This document shows positions 22,521-34,345 of a stretch of 64,000 nt of DNA, piece by piece. The notes below the pieces were generated by a model. That model was not told the DNA's origin. It saw only the letters and a program-made list of their open reading frames with translations, and did no database searches. Positions within the stretch are counted from its first letter, which is position 1; each line of letters opens with the position of its first letter. Location: positions 45,218,263-45,282,262 of the forward strand of contig JANJXV010000016.1 of NCBI GenBank assembly GCA_024803745.1. Reading direction: 5' to 3'. This DNA is from Megascapheus bottae (Eukaryota; Chordata; Mammalia; Rodentia; Geomyidae). Both the position numbers and the translations under genes were made by a program.

Positions 22521-23430
22521 ACAATTTTTTTGGTTACTTTCCTCAAGTGCATAGGGGATGATATTTTGAAAATAGAAGAAGATCCTGACACAAATGAACT
22601 AAACCAAATATGCAGAAGCAGAGAGGAAAAAAGAGGCTTCCAGAGCCTGGCTTCCTCCACTTCTCTGCTGTGGGCACAGAAGTGTGGAAGGCGGGGCCTG
22701 GGCAGAGGATGCCAGTGTTTCTGCCTCAGTTTCCTTCTGACATTGGACAGCACTATGGCTGCCTAGATGGGGAAGACCTTCCTAGAAGCCGGTGGGGCCT
22801 GCTCTTCATTGGCATCTTGCCTCACCCACAGCCCCCCCCCACTGTCACCCATGCCAGGGTCACTGGGCCAGCAGATGGCCTCTGTTTGGCTGTCCCGGTG
22901 AGTTGCAGTCCACTTAGCCGAGCCCCCCTCCCAACACTCCTGCCCTGGGCCTGTCCCTCTTTCAGAACTCTCTCCAGGCTCCAGGCTAGTCTGGGTTTTT
23001 CTATGATATGCCAAACTTGGCTGCCCCACCATCGTTTGGTAAGCGTCCCCTCCCCTCAAGACTCCCCAGAGGGACTGCCTTGTTTCTGTGGCTCTTCCTT
23101 GTCAAACAAGACAGCTGCCAGCTCCCTGTAACCTATGTGAATGTCCATCTGTGCTCTCTGTCCTGCACTAGGCCTGGTGTTCCCTGAGGATGGGGCCTCT
23201 GTCTGTCAGCTCTGCTGGGGACCACGCGGGCTGCCTCACCATCCACAATTGCCCAGTGGCCACTTGCTGAATGGAGTAAGGAACAGAACATCTGCTTTTT
23301 CCTCAGGGTCACAGATCCACAACCACGCCTCTTGAATAGCCAGCCAGGGCTTCCAGGGCTCAGTCCTGCCTTCCCAGGGGACGGGTGTGTGCATCTGCTC
23401 CTCTCCCAATTGTAAAGAAGGCTGTCATGG
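22521..23430. other. Single-copy sequence; no gene recognised
   Basis: A 173-codon plus frame (22610-23131) and minus frames of 98-118 codons overlap. No recognisable domain is present. Confidence 0.45.
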
Positions 23431-23780
23431 CGTGGACGCCAGCAGGGATACCAGCAGGGACACCAGTGTGGATGCTGGCACGGACGCAAGTGTGGACGCC
23501 AGCGTGGACACCGGCAAGGACACCGGCATGGACGCCAGCGTGGATGCCAACGTGGACCCCGGCGTGGACACTGATGAGGACACCGGTGTGGACGCCAGAG
23601 TGGATGCCAGCGTGGACACTGACATGGACACCAGCGTGGATGCCAGCGTGGACGCCAATGTGGATGCCAGCGTGGACGTCAGCATGGACCCCGGCGTGGA
23701 CACTGGCATGGACATCAGCATGGACACTGGTGTGGCTACCGGCAAGGACACCATTGATGACGCCAGCGTGGACGCCGGCA
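23431..23780. repeat. Minisatellite MS-D, 12-bp unit, about 29 copies
   Basis: Unit GTGGACGCCAGC with frequent variants (GGATGCC, GACACCGG, GACATCAGC). The 12-bp period opens frames on both strands (Val-Asp-Ala-Ser repeats forward, His-Ala-Gly-Val repeats reverse), so no frame is favoured. It lies 140 bp upstream of MS-E. Confidence 0.95.
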
Positions 23781-23921
23781 GAAGCTGGAGTGGTCCGGCC
23801 ACCAGAGTGGGTGTCAGCAAGAGTCCCAAAATGTTGGTGTGTATGTGAGAGTGGGAATGTGTAAGTGGGGCTGTGAGTGGACACCCGTGGGCATGGGGTG
23901 TGTAAAGGCATGTGCATACGC

Positions 23922-24612
23922 GCACAGAATCACACTCGACCCCGGCCCCCGTCCTCACCACAGAATCACACTCGACCCCGGCCCCCGTCCTGACCACAGA
24001 ATCACACTCGACCCCGGCCCCCGTCCTGACCACAGAATCACACTCGACCCCGGCCCCTGTCCTCACCACAGAATCACACTCGACCCCTGCCCCCGTCCTG
24101 ACCACAGAATCACACTCGACCCCGGCCCCCGTCCTGACCACAGAATCACACTCGACCCCGGCCCCCGTCCTCACCACAGAATCACACTCGACCCCGGCCC
24201 CCGTCCTGACCACAGAATCACACTCGACCCCGGCCCCCGTCCTCACCACAGAAACACACTCGACCCCGGCCCCCGTCCTGACCACAGAATCACACTCGAC
24301 CCCGGCCCCCGTCCTGACCACAGAATCACACACGACCCCGGCCCCACTCCTGACCACAGAATCACACCCGGCCCCGGCCCCCGTCCTCACCACAGAAACA
24401 CACTCGACCCCGGCCCCTGTCCTCACCACAGAATCACACTCGACCCCGGCCCCCGTCCTGACCACAGAATCACACTCGACCCCGGCCCCCGTCCTGACCA
24501 CAGAATCACACTCGACCCCGGCCCCCGTCCTGACCACAGAATCACACACGACCCTGGCCCCACTCCTGACCACAGAATCACACCCGGCCCCGGCCCCCGT
24601 CCTGACCACAGA
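23922..24612. repeat. Minisatellite MS-E, 36-bp unit, about 19 copies
   Basis: The register is perfect for 690 bp with no length change. The unit includes CACAGAATCACACTCGACC followed by CCGGCCCCCGTCCTG or CTC. A plus frame (23912-24670) reads repeats of TESHSTPAPVLT, a Ser/Thr/Pro-rich mucin-like peptide; other frames on both strands are also open. A 216-bp (6-unit) block containing ACACGACC and CACTCCTG variants recurs at 24,329 and 24,545. It is a repeat by sequence; a coding role is unproven (see findings). Confidence 0.96.
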
Positions 24613-24810
24613 AGTGCATCTGACCTCCAGCCTTCAGGACCTGCAAAGCCTGCGTGATGGCTGCCTGTAGCAGTAGCCACAAAAGTCACGTCAGGCCTTG
24701 CTTTGAACAGCTGCGCGTGAGGAGAGCACAGTCAAGGGCGGGTGCCACCTCGTGCTCCTAATCGAGGAGGGGGGCAGGGGCGAGCCTAATTCCATACAGC
24801 AATCTTCACA
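24613..24810. other. Single-copy spacer; no feature seen
   Basis: Short GC-rich spacer that closes the MS-E plus-strand frame with a TAG near 24,668. Confidence 0.45.
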
Positions 24811-25080
24811 CAGCTGGATGTTCCTCAAATATTTTAAAGTGTTTTGAACATTTAAGAAGATTTAAGGCATAATTTTCCTAGAATTCTGACAAAATGATTC
24901 TATCAAATTAGCTAGTTGCTCCAAATTACATATTATGTCATTAATTCCCAATATAGATTATATTTTAAGGCAATCACCTTCACAATCCTTCCTTGTAAGG
25001 AATCTTTTATTTCTAAAATTCTTTGCTAATAAATCTTGCTAATGAATCAATATTATCACTACCGTCAAACTTGTCTACTG
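24811..25080. promoter_or_regulatory. AT-rich island, possible CNE
   Basis: About 270 bp AT-rich unique sequence (TCAAATTAGCTAG, GCTAATAAATC, GCTAATGAATC) between two GC-rich arrays. The regulatory reading is inferred from composition. Confidence 0.3.
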
Positions 25081-25167
25081 GGACACTCACCTAGATAGGT
25101 GGGGATGGACTGGATCCATAATTCTGCACTAATCTTGCAATTAAAATGAAAAATACTATTTTTGAGA

Positions 25168-25625
25168 TGGAGGGGGAGAAGGCAAGGGGAGAGGGGGGAG
25201 GGGGAGGAGGCAGGGGAGAGGGTGGGGGGAGGGGGAGAAGGCAAGGGGAGAGGATGGGAAGAAGAGGGGGAGAAGGGAGGGGAAGGGAGAGGGGAGGGGA
25301 GAAGGCAGAGGAGAGGGTGGGAAGGGGAGGGGGAGAAGGCAGGGGAGAGGGTGGGAAGGGGAGGGGGAGAAGGCAGGGGAGAGGGTGGGAAGGGGAGGGG
25401 GAGAAGGCAGGGGAGAGGGTGGGAAGGGGTGGGGGAGAAGGCAGGGGAGAGGGTGGGAAGGGGTGGGGGAGAAGGCAGGGGAGAGGGTGGGAGGAAGAGG
25501 GGGAGAAGGGAGGGGAGGAGGCAGGGGAGGGGAGAAGGCAGAGGAGAAGGTGGGAAGAAGAGGGGGAGAAGGGAGGGCAGGGGAGAGGGGAGGGGAGAGG
25601 GCAGGGGAGAGGGGGCAGGGGGAGG
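25168..25625. repeat. Minisatellite MS-F, G/A-only, about 34-bp unit
   Basis: Almost pure purine on the plus strand (only scattered T and C), built on GGGGGAGAAGGCAGGGGAGA and GGTGGGAAGGGGA blocks. A polypurine-polypyrimidine tract of this kind can form triplex (H-DNA), and its G runs can form quadruplexes. Frames on both strands are Gly/Arg/Glu- or Pro/Ser/Leu-rich artefacts. Confidence 0.95.
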
Positions 25626-26033
25626 CTGCGGGACCAGCCAGGGTGGAGAGAGCACCAGCACAGCCACACCCCAGGGCCCCCACACAGGCGAGCGAGCTGC
25701 TGCGTGTGTTTTCGTTTTCGCAGCACCTGGACAAGGGACGTGGTGTGAATGCATTTATCCCAGGCCGCAGTCTTGACTCTTGAGGGCCACTTCTCCAGAG
25801 CTTGTTGGCAGTCGTGGTCCACTGGCCTGGAGGACAGCCAGGTCTTCTCCTCGTCTGCTGTCCTCCAGGCAGCCCCTGCTGCCAGCCCCAGCACCCGTCC
25901 TCCCTGCCAGGCCGGTCTTTCCGGGCCGTGCATGTGACACAGGGCAGGAACACAGTCCCCAGCTCCGGAGGCACAGAAAAGCTGTGGGGTACAGGTCACT
26001 CATGCCGTCTCCTGAATATTCCAGAAGGAAGCA
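25626..26033. other. Single-copy spacer between MS-F and MS-G; no gene recognised
   Basis: GC-rich unique sequence. Frames entering from the neighbouring arrays cross it. No exon is recognised. Confidence 0.45.
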
Positions 26034-26600
26034 CGGACCGTCGCCAAGGCCTCGCCTGGCTCCCCTGGGTGTCCATGGAAAATCGCCGAGGCCTCGCCTG
26101 GCTCCCCTGGATGTCCGTGGACCGTCGCCGAGGCCTCGCCTGGCTCCCCTGGGTGTCCGTGGACCGTCACCGAGGCCTCGCCTGGCTCCCCTGGGTGTCC
26201 GTGGACCGTCACCGAGGCCTCGCCTGGCTCCCCTGGGTGTCCGTGGACCGTCACCGAGGCCTCGCCTGGCTCCCGGTGTCCGTGGACCGTCGCCGAGGCC
26301 TCGCCTGGCTCCCCTGGGTGTCCGTGGACCGTCACCGAGGCCTCGCCTGGCTCCCCTGGGTGTCCGTGGACCGTCACCGAGGCCTCGCCTGGCTCCCGGT
26401 GTCCGTGGACCGTCGCCGAGGCCTCGCCTGCTCCCCTGGGTGTCCGTGGAAAATCGCCGAGGCCTCGCGTGGCTCCCCTGGGTGTCCGTGGACCGTCGCC
26501 AAGGCCTCGCCTGGCTCCCCTGGGTGTCCGTGGAAAATCGCCGAGGCCTCGCCTGGCTCCCCTGGGTGTCCGTGGAAAATCGCCGAGGCCTCACCTGGCT
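26034..26600. repeat. Minisatellite MS-G, 42-bp unit (some 39 bp), 14 copies
   Basis: The unit holds GAGGCCTCGCCTGGCTCCCC followed by TGGGTGTCCGTGGACCGTC or TGGAAAATCGCC. Two units lack 3 bp in the CCCCTGGG stretch and a third lacks one base. Frames on both strands stay largely open because lengths are multiples of 3. CpG content is high for this genome. Confidence 0.95.
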
Positions 26601-27649
26601 GGCATGGACGTTCCGGCCTGTGGCGAGTGTGCAGAGGCCGTGGTGGCCGCAGTGGAGAGGTGGTGATCCTTTCAGCTCCCTGCCTCCGTGCCAGGCTTCC
26701 TCACAGGATTCCTAGCCCTTGGTGAAGCCTGCCCAGCTCTGACCCCCAGCCCCTATGTCACAGCTCTGTGCACGGGGCACTCCTTCCCATATAACCCTGT
26801 GTTACCTGGACAAGATGGCTCTTCCAGAAGCTTCTCCTAGCAGAGTGAAACTCCACTGGGCAAAGGTGTCCTCTGGGGACTAACTTGTCCTGTGTGGTCC
26901 CCTCGTTCTCAGGGAGGGAGAACGTCCCTCTCTACACCGAGGCGACTCCAGCCCTGCTCTACCGCCTGGCTGCTGCTTTTCCTTCCATGTAATCCCGAGA
27001 TTTTGCCTGAAATCAGAGTTGTGCTGGTTGGCCAAAAGCGAAACGGGGGACCCTGCCTGGCTTTGCTCGGAAAAGGCACAGGAAGCGCCCAGAGGAGCCG
27101 GTGACCACAGCAGCGGGATGTGGTGTCCCTCTGACATCAGTCCTACGCGCACAGAGGAAGGCCAACAGGAATGAATGCAGCACTGCACAAGGATGGACGG
27201 GCAGCGTCTCACAGTCCTTGCCAAGACCGGCACCCCTCAGAGCCCCTCTGGAGTCCCTCCCTCCCATCAAGGAGAGCATGGGCAAGGCCCAGTGCCCACC
27301 CCCACGCAGTGCCACATGTCCCCCAGCAGCCCCTCGTCCAGGTGTCCAGAGCAGCGGCAGCCGTTGGCTCTCCCAGGAGTGACCGCAGCCTGCCGCCAAG
27401 CCTGGCAGCGGTGGCTAACTGTAACTGAGGGGCAGCAGTGCAACATACACATGGGGAAATGAAGGTGGCCGTGTAGCTGCTCTGCAGCCACTGGCTCGTT
27501 CTGAGCAGGCTCTGCCCTTTAACGCGTGACCGCCTGGGGGCGTTGTCAGGTCTCTGCCCCAGCACTGAGCAGTAATGGGGTCAGAACTCAGACTGCTGGA
27601 ATCTGAGCCTCATTCTCAGCATTCTGCGGCATGCATCCCTCCCCACGAC

Positions 27650-27870
27650 ACACACTCAGCACACACAGGCACATGCATGCATGCACATCACACACACCAA
27701 TACCGCTCATCCCTCCCCAAACAGGAACCATGGTGAATGCACACACCTGTGTGTACATACATGCAAGTATGCACCCACACATTCATCCCTCCCAAGAAAA
27801 GAACATAGTAAGCACATGCATACATGCCCAGACATGTGCATGCAAGCACACACATATACACATGCAACTG
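27650..27870. repeat. Degenerate CA/CATG-rich sequence
   Basis: Cytosine/adenine-rich stretch with GCATGCATGCAC, ACACACATATACACATG and similar. It is an eroded dinucleotide repeat rather than a perfect array. Confidence 0.7.
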
Positions 27871-28951
27871 TATCGCTAACATGTAAGGCAAATTCTCTAC
27901 TCACGTATATTTACCCGAGACATAAGTAAATACACATACAAAGACGCGCACGTAACTGTTCCTTTCTGCTCTGCTGGTTACAGCGGCGTTTGGAACGTCC
28001 CCACCCGTGGATGACAGCGAGTTCCTCTGCACAAGGGCCTGTGGCTCAGCAGTGGAGAAAAAAACCAATGGACCCGGGAGGCGAGCGGACCAAGCTGCAC
28101 TGTCTGAGTCTATGTACATCCCAACGCATGACGGTCAGTGACGGAGGTCACGTGCCGGTGGCCGGGGGACAGGCGTGGGAGACTGGAGAGACCGTGGGCA
28201 GGCCTGGAGGCATGGCTCTCCTCACCACCGAGCCTTGTGCACCAAACCTGCCAAGGTCCACGTTCTCAGTGCGCGCAGCTTGACCAGGTGGAGATGGCTC
28301 GATGGTGCTCAAGCTTAGCGGGGCATATTCATTTGGAGAAGAAGATACAACACGTAGAAGGGGAGGTCACAGAGGCGCTGTTAGGATAACAGGCTCCGTC
28401 AGGGCTCTGGGGTCTGGACTCCCCACGTCAGGCCCTCTAGCCCCGCCTGGCCTCCTGCCAGGGTGATGGATTAGGTCAGCACAATGCCTCATGGCATGCA
28501 TGCTGGCCTCTGAGTGTCGCGCTGGGACTGACTGCTCTCGTCAATGTTGGATTTGCATCTTCTCTGAGCCCTTCGATAATTTATGAGAGAAACCATGTCG
28601 TTTTCTTCAGTTTCCTTCTACTGCTAAGAAGAACAAGTTCAAATGACTCATGTGCGTGGAACACGAAGTGGCGATCTCAATCCTCATTAACAATGTATCT
28701 TCATAGCGACTTTCCCTAGGTAGCTGAGCCAGTGGAAAATGCCAGCTTCTTGCGGATGGGGGCGGGGTGGAGGGCGGGGCTTGGCCCAGCAGGGCAGCCA
28801 CCTCCCTGCCAAAGGGCTCAGCTCAGAAGGGCTGCTCCTCTCAAGTCTGTCACATACTAGGCCTCCAGGGGTGAGGAGCTTCTCTCTGACCACCGAGAGC
28901 CAGACCACAAGAACACAGCACAGGGCGCCCTCATCAGGGCCCTGATGGCAC

Positions 28952-28968
28952 GGGGCGGGGGGGGGGGG
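28952..28968. repeat. G-run GGGGC plus 12 G
   Basis: GGGGC followed by twelve G. The identical 17-mer recurs at 34964-34980. Such runs are error-prone in sequencing, so the length is uncertain. Confidence 0.9.
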
Positions 28969-29780
28969 TCCACACAGGGGCCTGGCTAGGGGCCCTGGCT
29001 GGCCCTGCCCTCGCCCCACGCTGGGTGAGCACAGTCCCCGCTCTCCCAGCAGATATGGAGTGGGTGACATGCCATCTGTCCCTCCCCTGCAGAGGAGACC
29101 CGGAAGGTGTGAGGTGGTAGAAGCAGCGGGGGGCCTAGGGCTGAGACCATGGCTGTTCTCACTATCACCACTTGGAATGGCAGGGCTGGCTCTGCCCCAG
29201 ACCCCTGGCCTGCCTGATCTGGTCCCTGTGGCCATGAGAGCCATCAACCTGTCCACCCTGCCCCTCTGCAGCTCTGGATGGCACCCAGGGCTTGGCCCCA
29301 AAGCCCCAGCCACGCTCTCCTCCTCCTCGGGCCAAGTGCCCACGGGATCCGACAATTCAGAGCCCAGGCTCTCCCTGCCGGGCCACCCCTCCCGGGCATC
29401 CAAAACAGGGTGGACAACTACTCAGCCATCAACAGTGGACACTGGACTTCAACCTGTGGACCTGCCACTGGCCAGGTGGTGGCGCTGTGTCCCGAGGTAT
29501 CTGAGGCCATTCCCACCCTGAGCTCCTGCCCCGGGTCTGGCTCCCTCCCCGCCTCACGCACAGCTGCAGGCTGGGACTTGGTGGGAGCTGTCCCCGCACC
29601 TCTGAGGTCTGTGGTGCCTGGGGATGCACGTAAGGCATCCAGGGGCCACGAGTCCCCTGGCAACACCACAGCCCTCCCCCAGGGTGCGGTCAGCCCCAGG
29701 GCCTGGAGGTGAGCAGGCAGCCACTCCCAGAGGCCATGTCTGGCCATAGCAGATCTCTCCTGCCCTCCCTGTCAGAGCTT

Positions 29781-29938
29781 TCTGTCTCAGTCTCTCCCTG
29801 TGCCTTTCTGTGTCTCTCTCTGTCTCTCTCTGTCTCCCTGTCTCTCTCTGTCTCTCTGTCTCTCTCTGTGTCTCTCTCTGTCTCTCTCTGTCTCTCTCTC
29901 CCTCGCTCCCTCTCTCTCTCCTTTCCTTCCTCCCTCTC
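29781..29938. repeat. CT/TGTCTCTC simple repeat
   Basis: Pyrimidine-rich low-complexity tract of TCTCTCTG units. Similar in type to the tract at 6535-6619. Confidence 0.95.
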
Positions 29939-30280
29939 AGAACAGCACCTCCAAACCACCAAGCATGCTGGCACCCTCCTTGGCTGTCAGTGTGGGCCCT
30001 GGACGCAGGTTATGGTCCCGTGCTGGGAGACGGCCTCCCTGCTCAGGGACGGGGGCTTCATGGGTTCAGGAGGCCTTGACCGCAAAGGTGGGCAAAGACA
30101 CTGGGCGTGGATCCTGGGCCCTGGGTGGGTGACAACTGTGTCCTCCAGCCCACCCCTCCTCCTGCCCTCCTCCTTCCCCTTCAGCCCCCTCCCTCCTCCA
30201 GGCCTCCCCCCTATCCTCCAGCTCTCCTCCCACCTCCAGGTCTCCCCCCTCTCCTCCAGCTCTCCTCCCTCGTTCAGCCC
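29939..30280. other. Single-copy, C/T-rich lead-in to MS-H
   Basis: The last 130 bp contain irregular CTCCTCCAGC and CTCTCCTCC pieces that look like degenerate precursors of the MS-H unit. No gene is seen. Confidence 0.5.
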
Positions 30281-33200
30281 TCTACCCTCTCCTGCACTAC
30301 ACCCCTCTCCTGAACTACACCCCTCTCCTGGTCTACACCCTCTCCTGGTCTATTCCCTCTCCTGATCTACACCCTCTCCTGGTCTACACCCTCTCCTGAA
30401 CTACACCCCTCTCCTGGTCTACACCCCTCTCGTGAACTACACTCCTCTCCTGGTCTACACTCTCTCCTGGTCTACACCTTCTCCTGGTCTACAGCCCTCT
30501 CCTGGTCTACACCCCTCTCCTGGTCTACACCTTCTCCTGATCTATACCCTCTCCTGGTCTACACCCCTCTCCTGAACTACACCCCTCTCCAGGTCTACAC
30601 CCTCTCCTGAACTACACCCCTCTCCTGATCTACACCCTCTCCTGGTCTACACCCTCTCCTGGTCTACACCCTCTCCTGGACAGCACCCTCTCCTGGTCTA
30701 CACCCTCTCCTGGTCTACACCCTCTCCTGGTCTACACCCTCTCCTGGTCTACACCCTCTCTGGACAGCACCCTCTCCTGGTCTACACCCTCTCCTGGTCT
30801 ACACCCTCTCCTGGTCTACACCCCTCTCCTGGTCTACACCCTCTCCTGGTCTACACCCTCTCCTGATCTATACCCTCTCCTGGTCTACACCCTCTCCTAG
30901 ACAGTACCCTCTCCTGGTCTACACCCTATCCTGGACTACACCCTCTCCTGGACAGCACCCTCTCCTGGTCTACACCCTCTCCTGGTCTACACCCTCTCCT
31001 GGTCTACACCCCTCTCCTGGTCTACACCCTCTCCTGGTCTACACCCTCTCCTGATCTACACCCTCTCCTGGTCTACACCCTCTCCTGGACAGCACCCTCT
31101 CCTGGTCTACACCCTCTCCTGGTCTACACCCTCTCCTGGTCTACATCCCTCTCCTGGTCTACACCCTCTCCTGGTCTACACCCCTCTCCTGGTCTACACC
31201 CTCTCCTGGTCTACACCCTCTCCTGATCTATACCCCTCTCCTGGTCTACACCCTCTCCTGGTCTACACCCTCTCCTGGTCTACACCCTCTCCTGGACAGC
31301 ACCCTGTCCTGGTCTACACCCTCTCCTGGTCTACACCCTCTCCTGGTCTACACCCCTCTCCTGGTCTACACCCTCTCCTGGTCTACACCCCACTCCTGGT
31401 CTACACCCTCTCCTGGTCTACACCCTCTCCTGGACAGCACCCTCTCCTGGTCTACACCCTCTCCTGGTCTACACCCCTCTCCTGGTCTACACCCCTCTCC
31501 TGATCTACACCCTCTCCTGGTCTACACCCTCTCCTGAACTACACCCCTCTCCTGGACTACACCCTCTCCTGGTCTACACCCTCTCCTGGTCTACACCCTC
31601 TCCTGAACTACACCCCTCTCCTGGTCTACACCCTCTCCTGAACTACACCCTCTCCTGATCTACACCCTCTCCTGAACTACACCCCTCTCCTGAACTACAC
31701 CCCTCTCCTGACCTACACCCTCTCCTGGTCTACACCCTCTCCTGGTCTACACCCTCTCCTGGTCTACACCCTCTCCTGAACTACACCCCTCTCCTGATCT
31801 ACACCCTCTCCTGGTCTACACCCCTCTCCTGGTCTACACCCCTCTCCTGTCTCCTGAACTACACCCCTCTCCTGATCTACACCCTCTCCTGGTCTACACC
31901 CTCTCCTGAACTACACCCCTCTCGTGGTCTACACCCTCTCCTGATCTACACCTTCTCCTGGTCTACACCCTCTCCTGCTCTACACCCCTCTCCTGATCTA
32001 CACCCTCTCCTGGTCTACACCCTCTCCTGGTCTACACCCCTCTCCTGATCTACACCCTCTCCTGGTCTACACCCTCTCCTGGTCTACACCCTCTCCTGAT
32101 CTACACCTTCTCCTGGTGTACACCCTCTCCTGGTCTACACCCTCTCCTGATCTACACCCTCTCCTGGACAGCACCCTCTCCTGGTCTACACCCTCTCCTG
32201 GTCTACACCCTCTCCTGGTCTACACCTTCTCCTGGTCTACACCCTCTCCTGAACTACACCCCTCTCCTGGTCTACACCCTCTCCTGATCTAGACCCCCTC
32301 CTGAACTACACCCCTCTCCTGGTCTACACCCTCTCCTGATCTACACCCTCTCCTGATCTACACCCCTCCTGATCTATACCCCCTCCTGAACTACACCCCT
32401 CTCCTGGTTTACACCCCTCTCCTGGTCTACACCCTCTCCTGGTCTACACCCTCTCCTGGTCTACACCCCTCTCCTGAACTAACCCCTCTCCTGGTCTACA
32501 CCCTCTCCTGAACTACACCCCTCTCCTGATCTACACCCTCTCCTGATCTGCACCCTCTCCTGGTCTACATCCCTCTCCTGGTCTACACCCTCTCCTGATC
32601 TACACCTTCTCCTGGTCTACACCCTCTCCTGCTCTACACCCCTCTCCTGATCTACACCCTCTCCTGGTCTACACCCTCTCCTGGTCTACACCCTCTCCTG
32701 ATCTACACCTTCTCCTGGTGTACACCCTCTCCTGGTCTACACCCTCTCCTGATCTACACCCTCTCCTGGTCTACACCCCTCTCGTGAACTACACCCCTCT
32801 CCTGGTCTACACCCTCTCCTGGTCTACACCTTCTCCTGGTCTACACCCTCTCCTGAACTACACCCCTCTCCTGGTCTACACCCTCTCCTGATCTACACCC
32901 CCTCCTGAACTACACCCCTCTCCTGGTCTACACCCTCTCCTGATCTACACCCTCTCCTGATCTACACCCCTCCTGATCTATACCCCCTCCTGAACTACAC
33001 CCCTCTCCTGGTCTACACCCTCTCTGGACAGCACCCTCTCCTGGTCTACACCCTCTCCTGGTCTACACCCCTCTCCTGAACTAACCCCTCTCCTGGTCTA
33101 CACCCTCTCCTGAACTACACCCCTCTCCTGATCTACACCCTCTCCTGATCTGCACCCTCTCCTGGTCTACATCCCTCTCCTGGTCTACACCCTCTCCTGA

Positions 33201-33540
33201 TCTACACCCTCTCCTGGTCTACACTCCTCTCCTGGTCTACACCCTCTCCTGGTCTACACCCCTCTCCTCGTCTACACCCTCTCCTGTTCTACACCCTCTC
33301 CTGGTCTACACCCTCTCCTGAACTACACCCCTCTCCTGGTCTACACCCCTCTCCTGAACTACACCCCTCTCCTGGTCCACACCCTCTCCTGGTCTACACC
33401 CTCTCCTGATCTACACCCTCTCCTGATGTACACCCCTCTCCTGAACTACATCCCTCTCCTGGTCTACACCCTCTCCTGGTCTACACCCTCTCCTGGTCTA
33501 TACCCTCTCCTCGTCTACACCCCTCTCCTGAACGTCACCC
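30281..33540. repeat. Minisatellite MS-H, 17/18-bp unit, about 190 copies
   Basis: Unit TCTCCTGGTCTACACCC with an optional extra C. Variants are GAACTACACC, GATCTACACC, GGACAGCACC, and TTCTCC for CTCTCC. A 602-bp higher-order duplication is marked by rare variants: GGTGTACACC at 32,115 and 32,717, and AACTAACCCC at about 32,477 and 33,079. The 17/18-bp period shifts frame at each unit and no long frame exists, in contrast to MS-C, MS-K and MS-M. Confidence 0.97.
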
Positions 33541-33620
33541 CTCATCAGATTTGAGGGCACTGGGTGGTGATTCTGGAGATGATTTCAACTTTATCCCATC
33601 TGGAAGCCTTTTTCTGTATG

Positions 33621-33722
33621 TTTTTTGTTGGTTGCAGGGCTTGGACTCCGGGCCTGGTGTTGTCCCCAAGCTCTCCAGCTCAAGGCCACCACTCTACCCC
33701 GTTGAGCCACAGTGCCACCTTC
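33621..33722 (-). mobile_element. SINE fragment, minus strand (right half)
   Basis: Reads as the reverse complement of the right part of the composite SINE seen at 21.1 kb: a T-rich tail (TTTTTTGTTGG at 33,621), then GGGCTTGGACTCCGGGCCTG, CTCAAGGCCACCACTCTACC and TTGAGCCACAGTGCCAC. The left, promoter-bearing part is missing. It lies 80 bp beyond the end of MS-H. Confidence 0.8.
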
Positions 33723-34345
33723 ATCCAAGTCACATTCACTGGCTCCCAGCCCAGGATGGGGCCAGCGGTGGACCCCTGCTGTGGGTGGCCAGGCAGTGGC
33801 ATCCAGAGGGGCTGGCCAGCCGCAGGACGAGGTCCGGGAGCGCTGCGGGGAGACGTGAGCCTGCGGGTGGGAGGTCAGAACTCTCGGTCAGAGCGCCGTC
33901 CAGCCTGAGGTCTGGGTGGAGGTGGAGAGTTAACGGGTGGAGACGTGAGTCTCTCTCCGCCGTGCTGAAGGCAGAGCCAGGGAGGACAGGGTTGTTGGGA
34001 CGCCCCATTTGACTCTAATCTTCAGTGCGGGTGAGCCAGAATTCATGGGTGGTCGGAGGTGTTTCGGTTCCTTCCTTCCTCCAGCTCAGCACCTGGGGCA
34101 CCCGGCTCCCCAGAGAGCAGGACGGGCGGCAGGATGGACAGGGCAGGCGGACTCATTTCTGATCTGAGACTAGATTGTTCTGGGGAAGGGGAATCCAGAC
34201 CTGCTCACCCCTCAAGGAATACTTTTGCACACCTAAAGATGCCGTCCCAAGACACGACTGCTCTGCAGTGCACCTGCAATTGTCGCCATGCTCGCTGAGC
34301 CGAGAGCTGGGTTCACACAATGGCAGCACTTTCATGCAAGTTCTC
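33723..34345. other. GC-rich single-copy sequence; no gene recognised
   Basis: Short overlapping frames on both strands (153 codons at most, 33551-34012 plus, which partly translates the SINE). No domain is seen. Confidence 0.5.

Larger units (their letters stand above)
26601..29780. other. GC-rich single-copy sequence, 3.2 kb; no gene recognised
   Basis: Frames of 100-238 codons overlap on both strands (for example 28687-29403 minus, 29060-29521 plus) without recognisable domains. It includes a diverged CA/CATG-rich patch at about 27,650-27,870 and a G-run at 28,952-28,968. No SINE or L1 is recognised. A short AT-richer patch lies at about 28,540-28,720. Confidence 0.5.
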
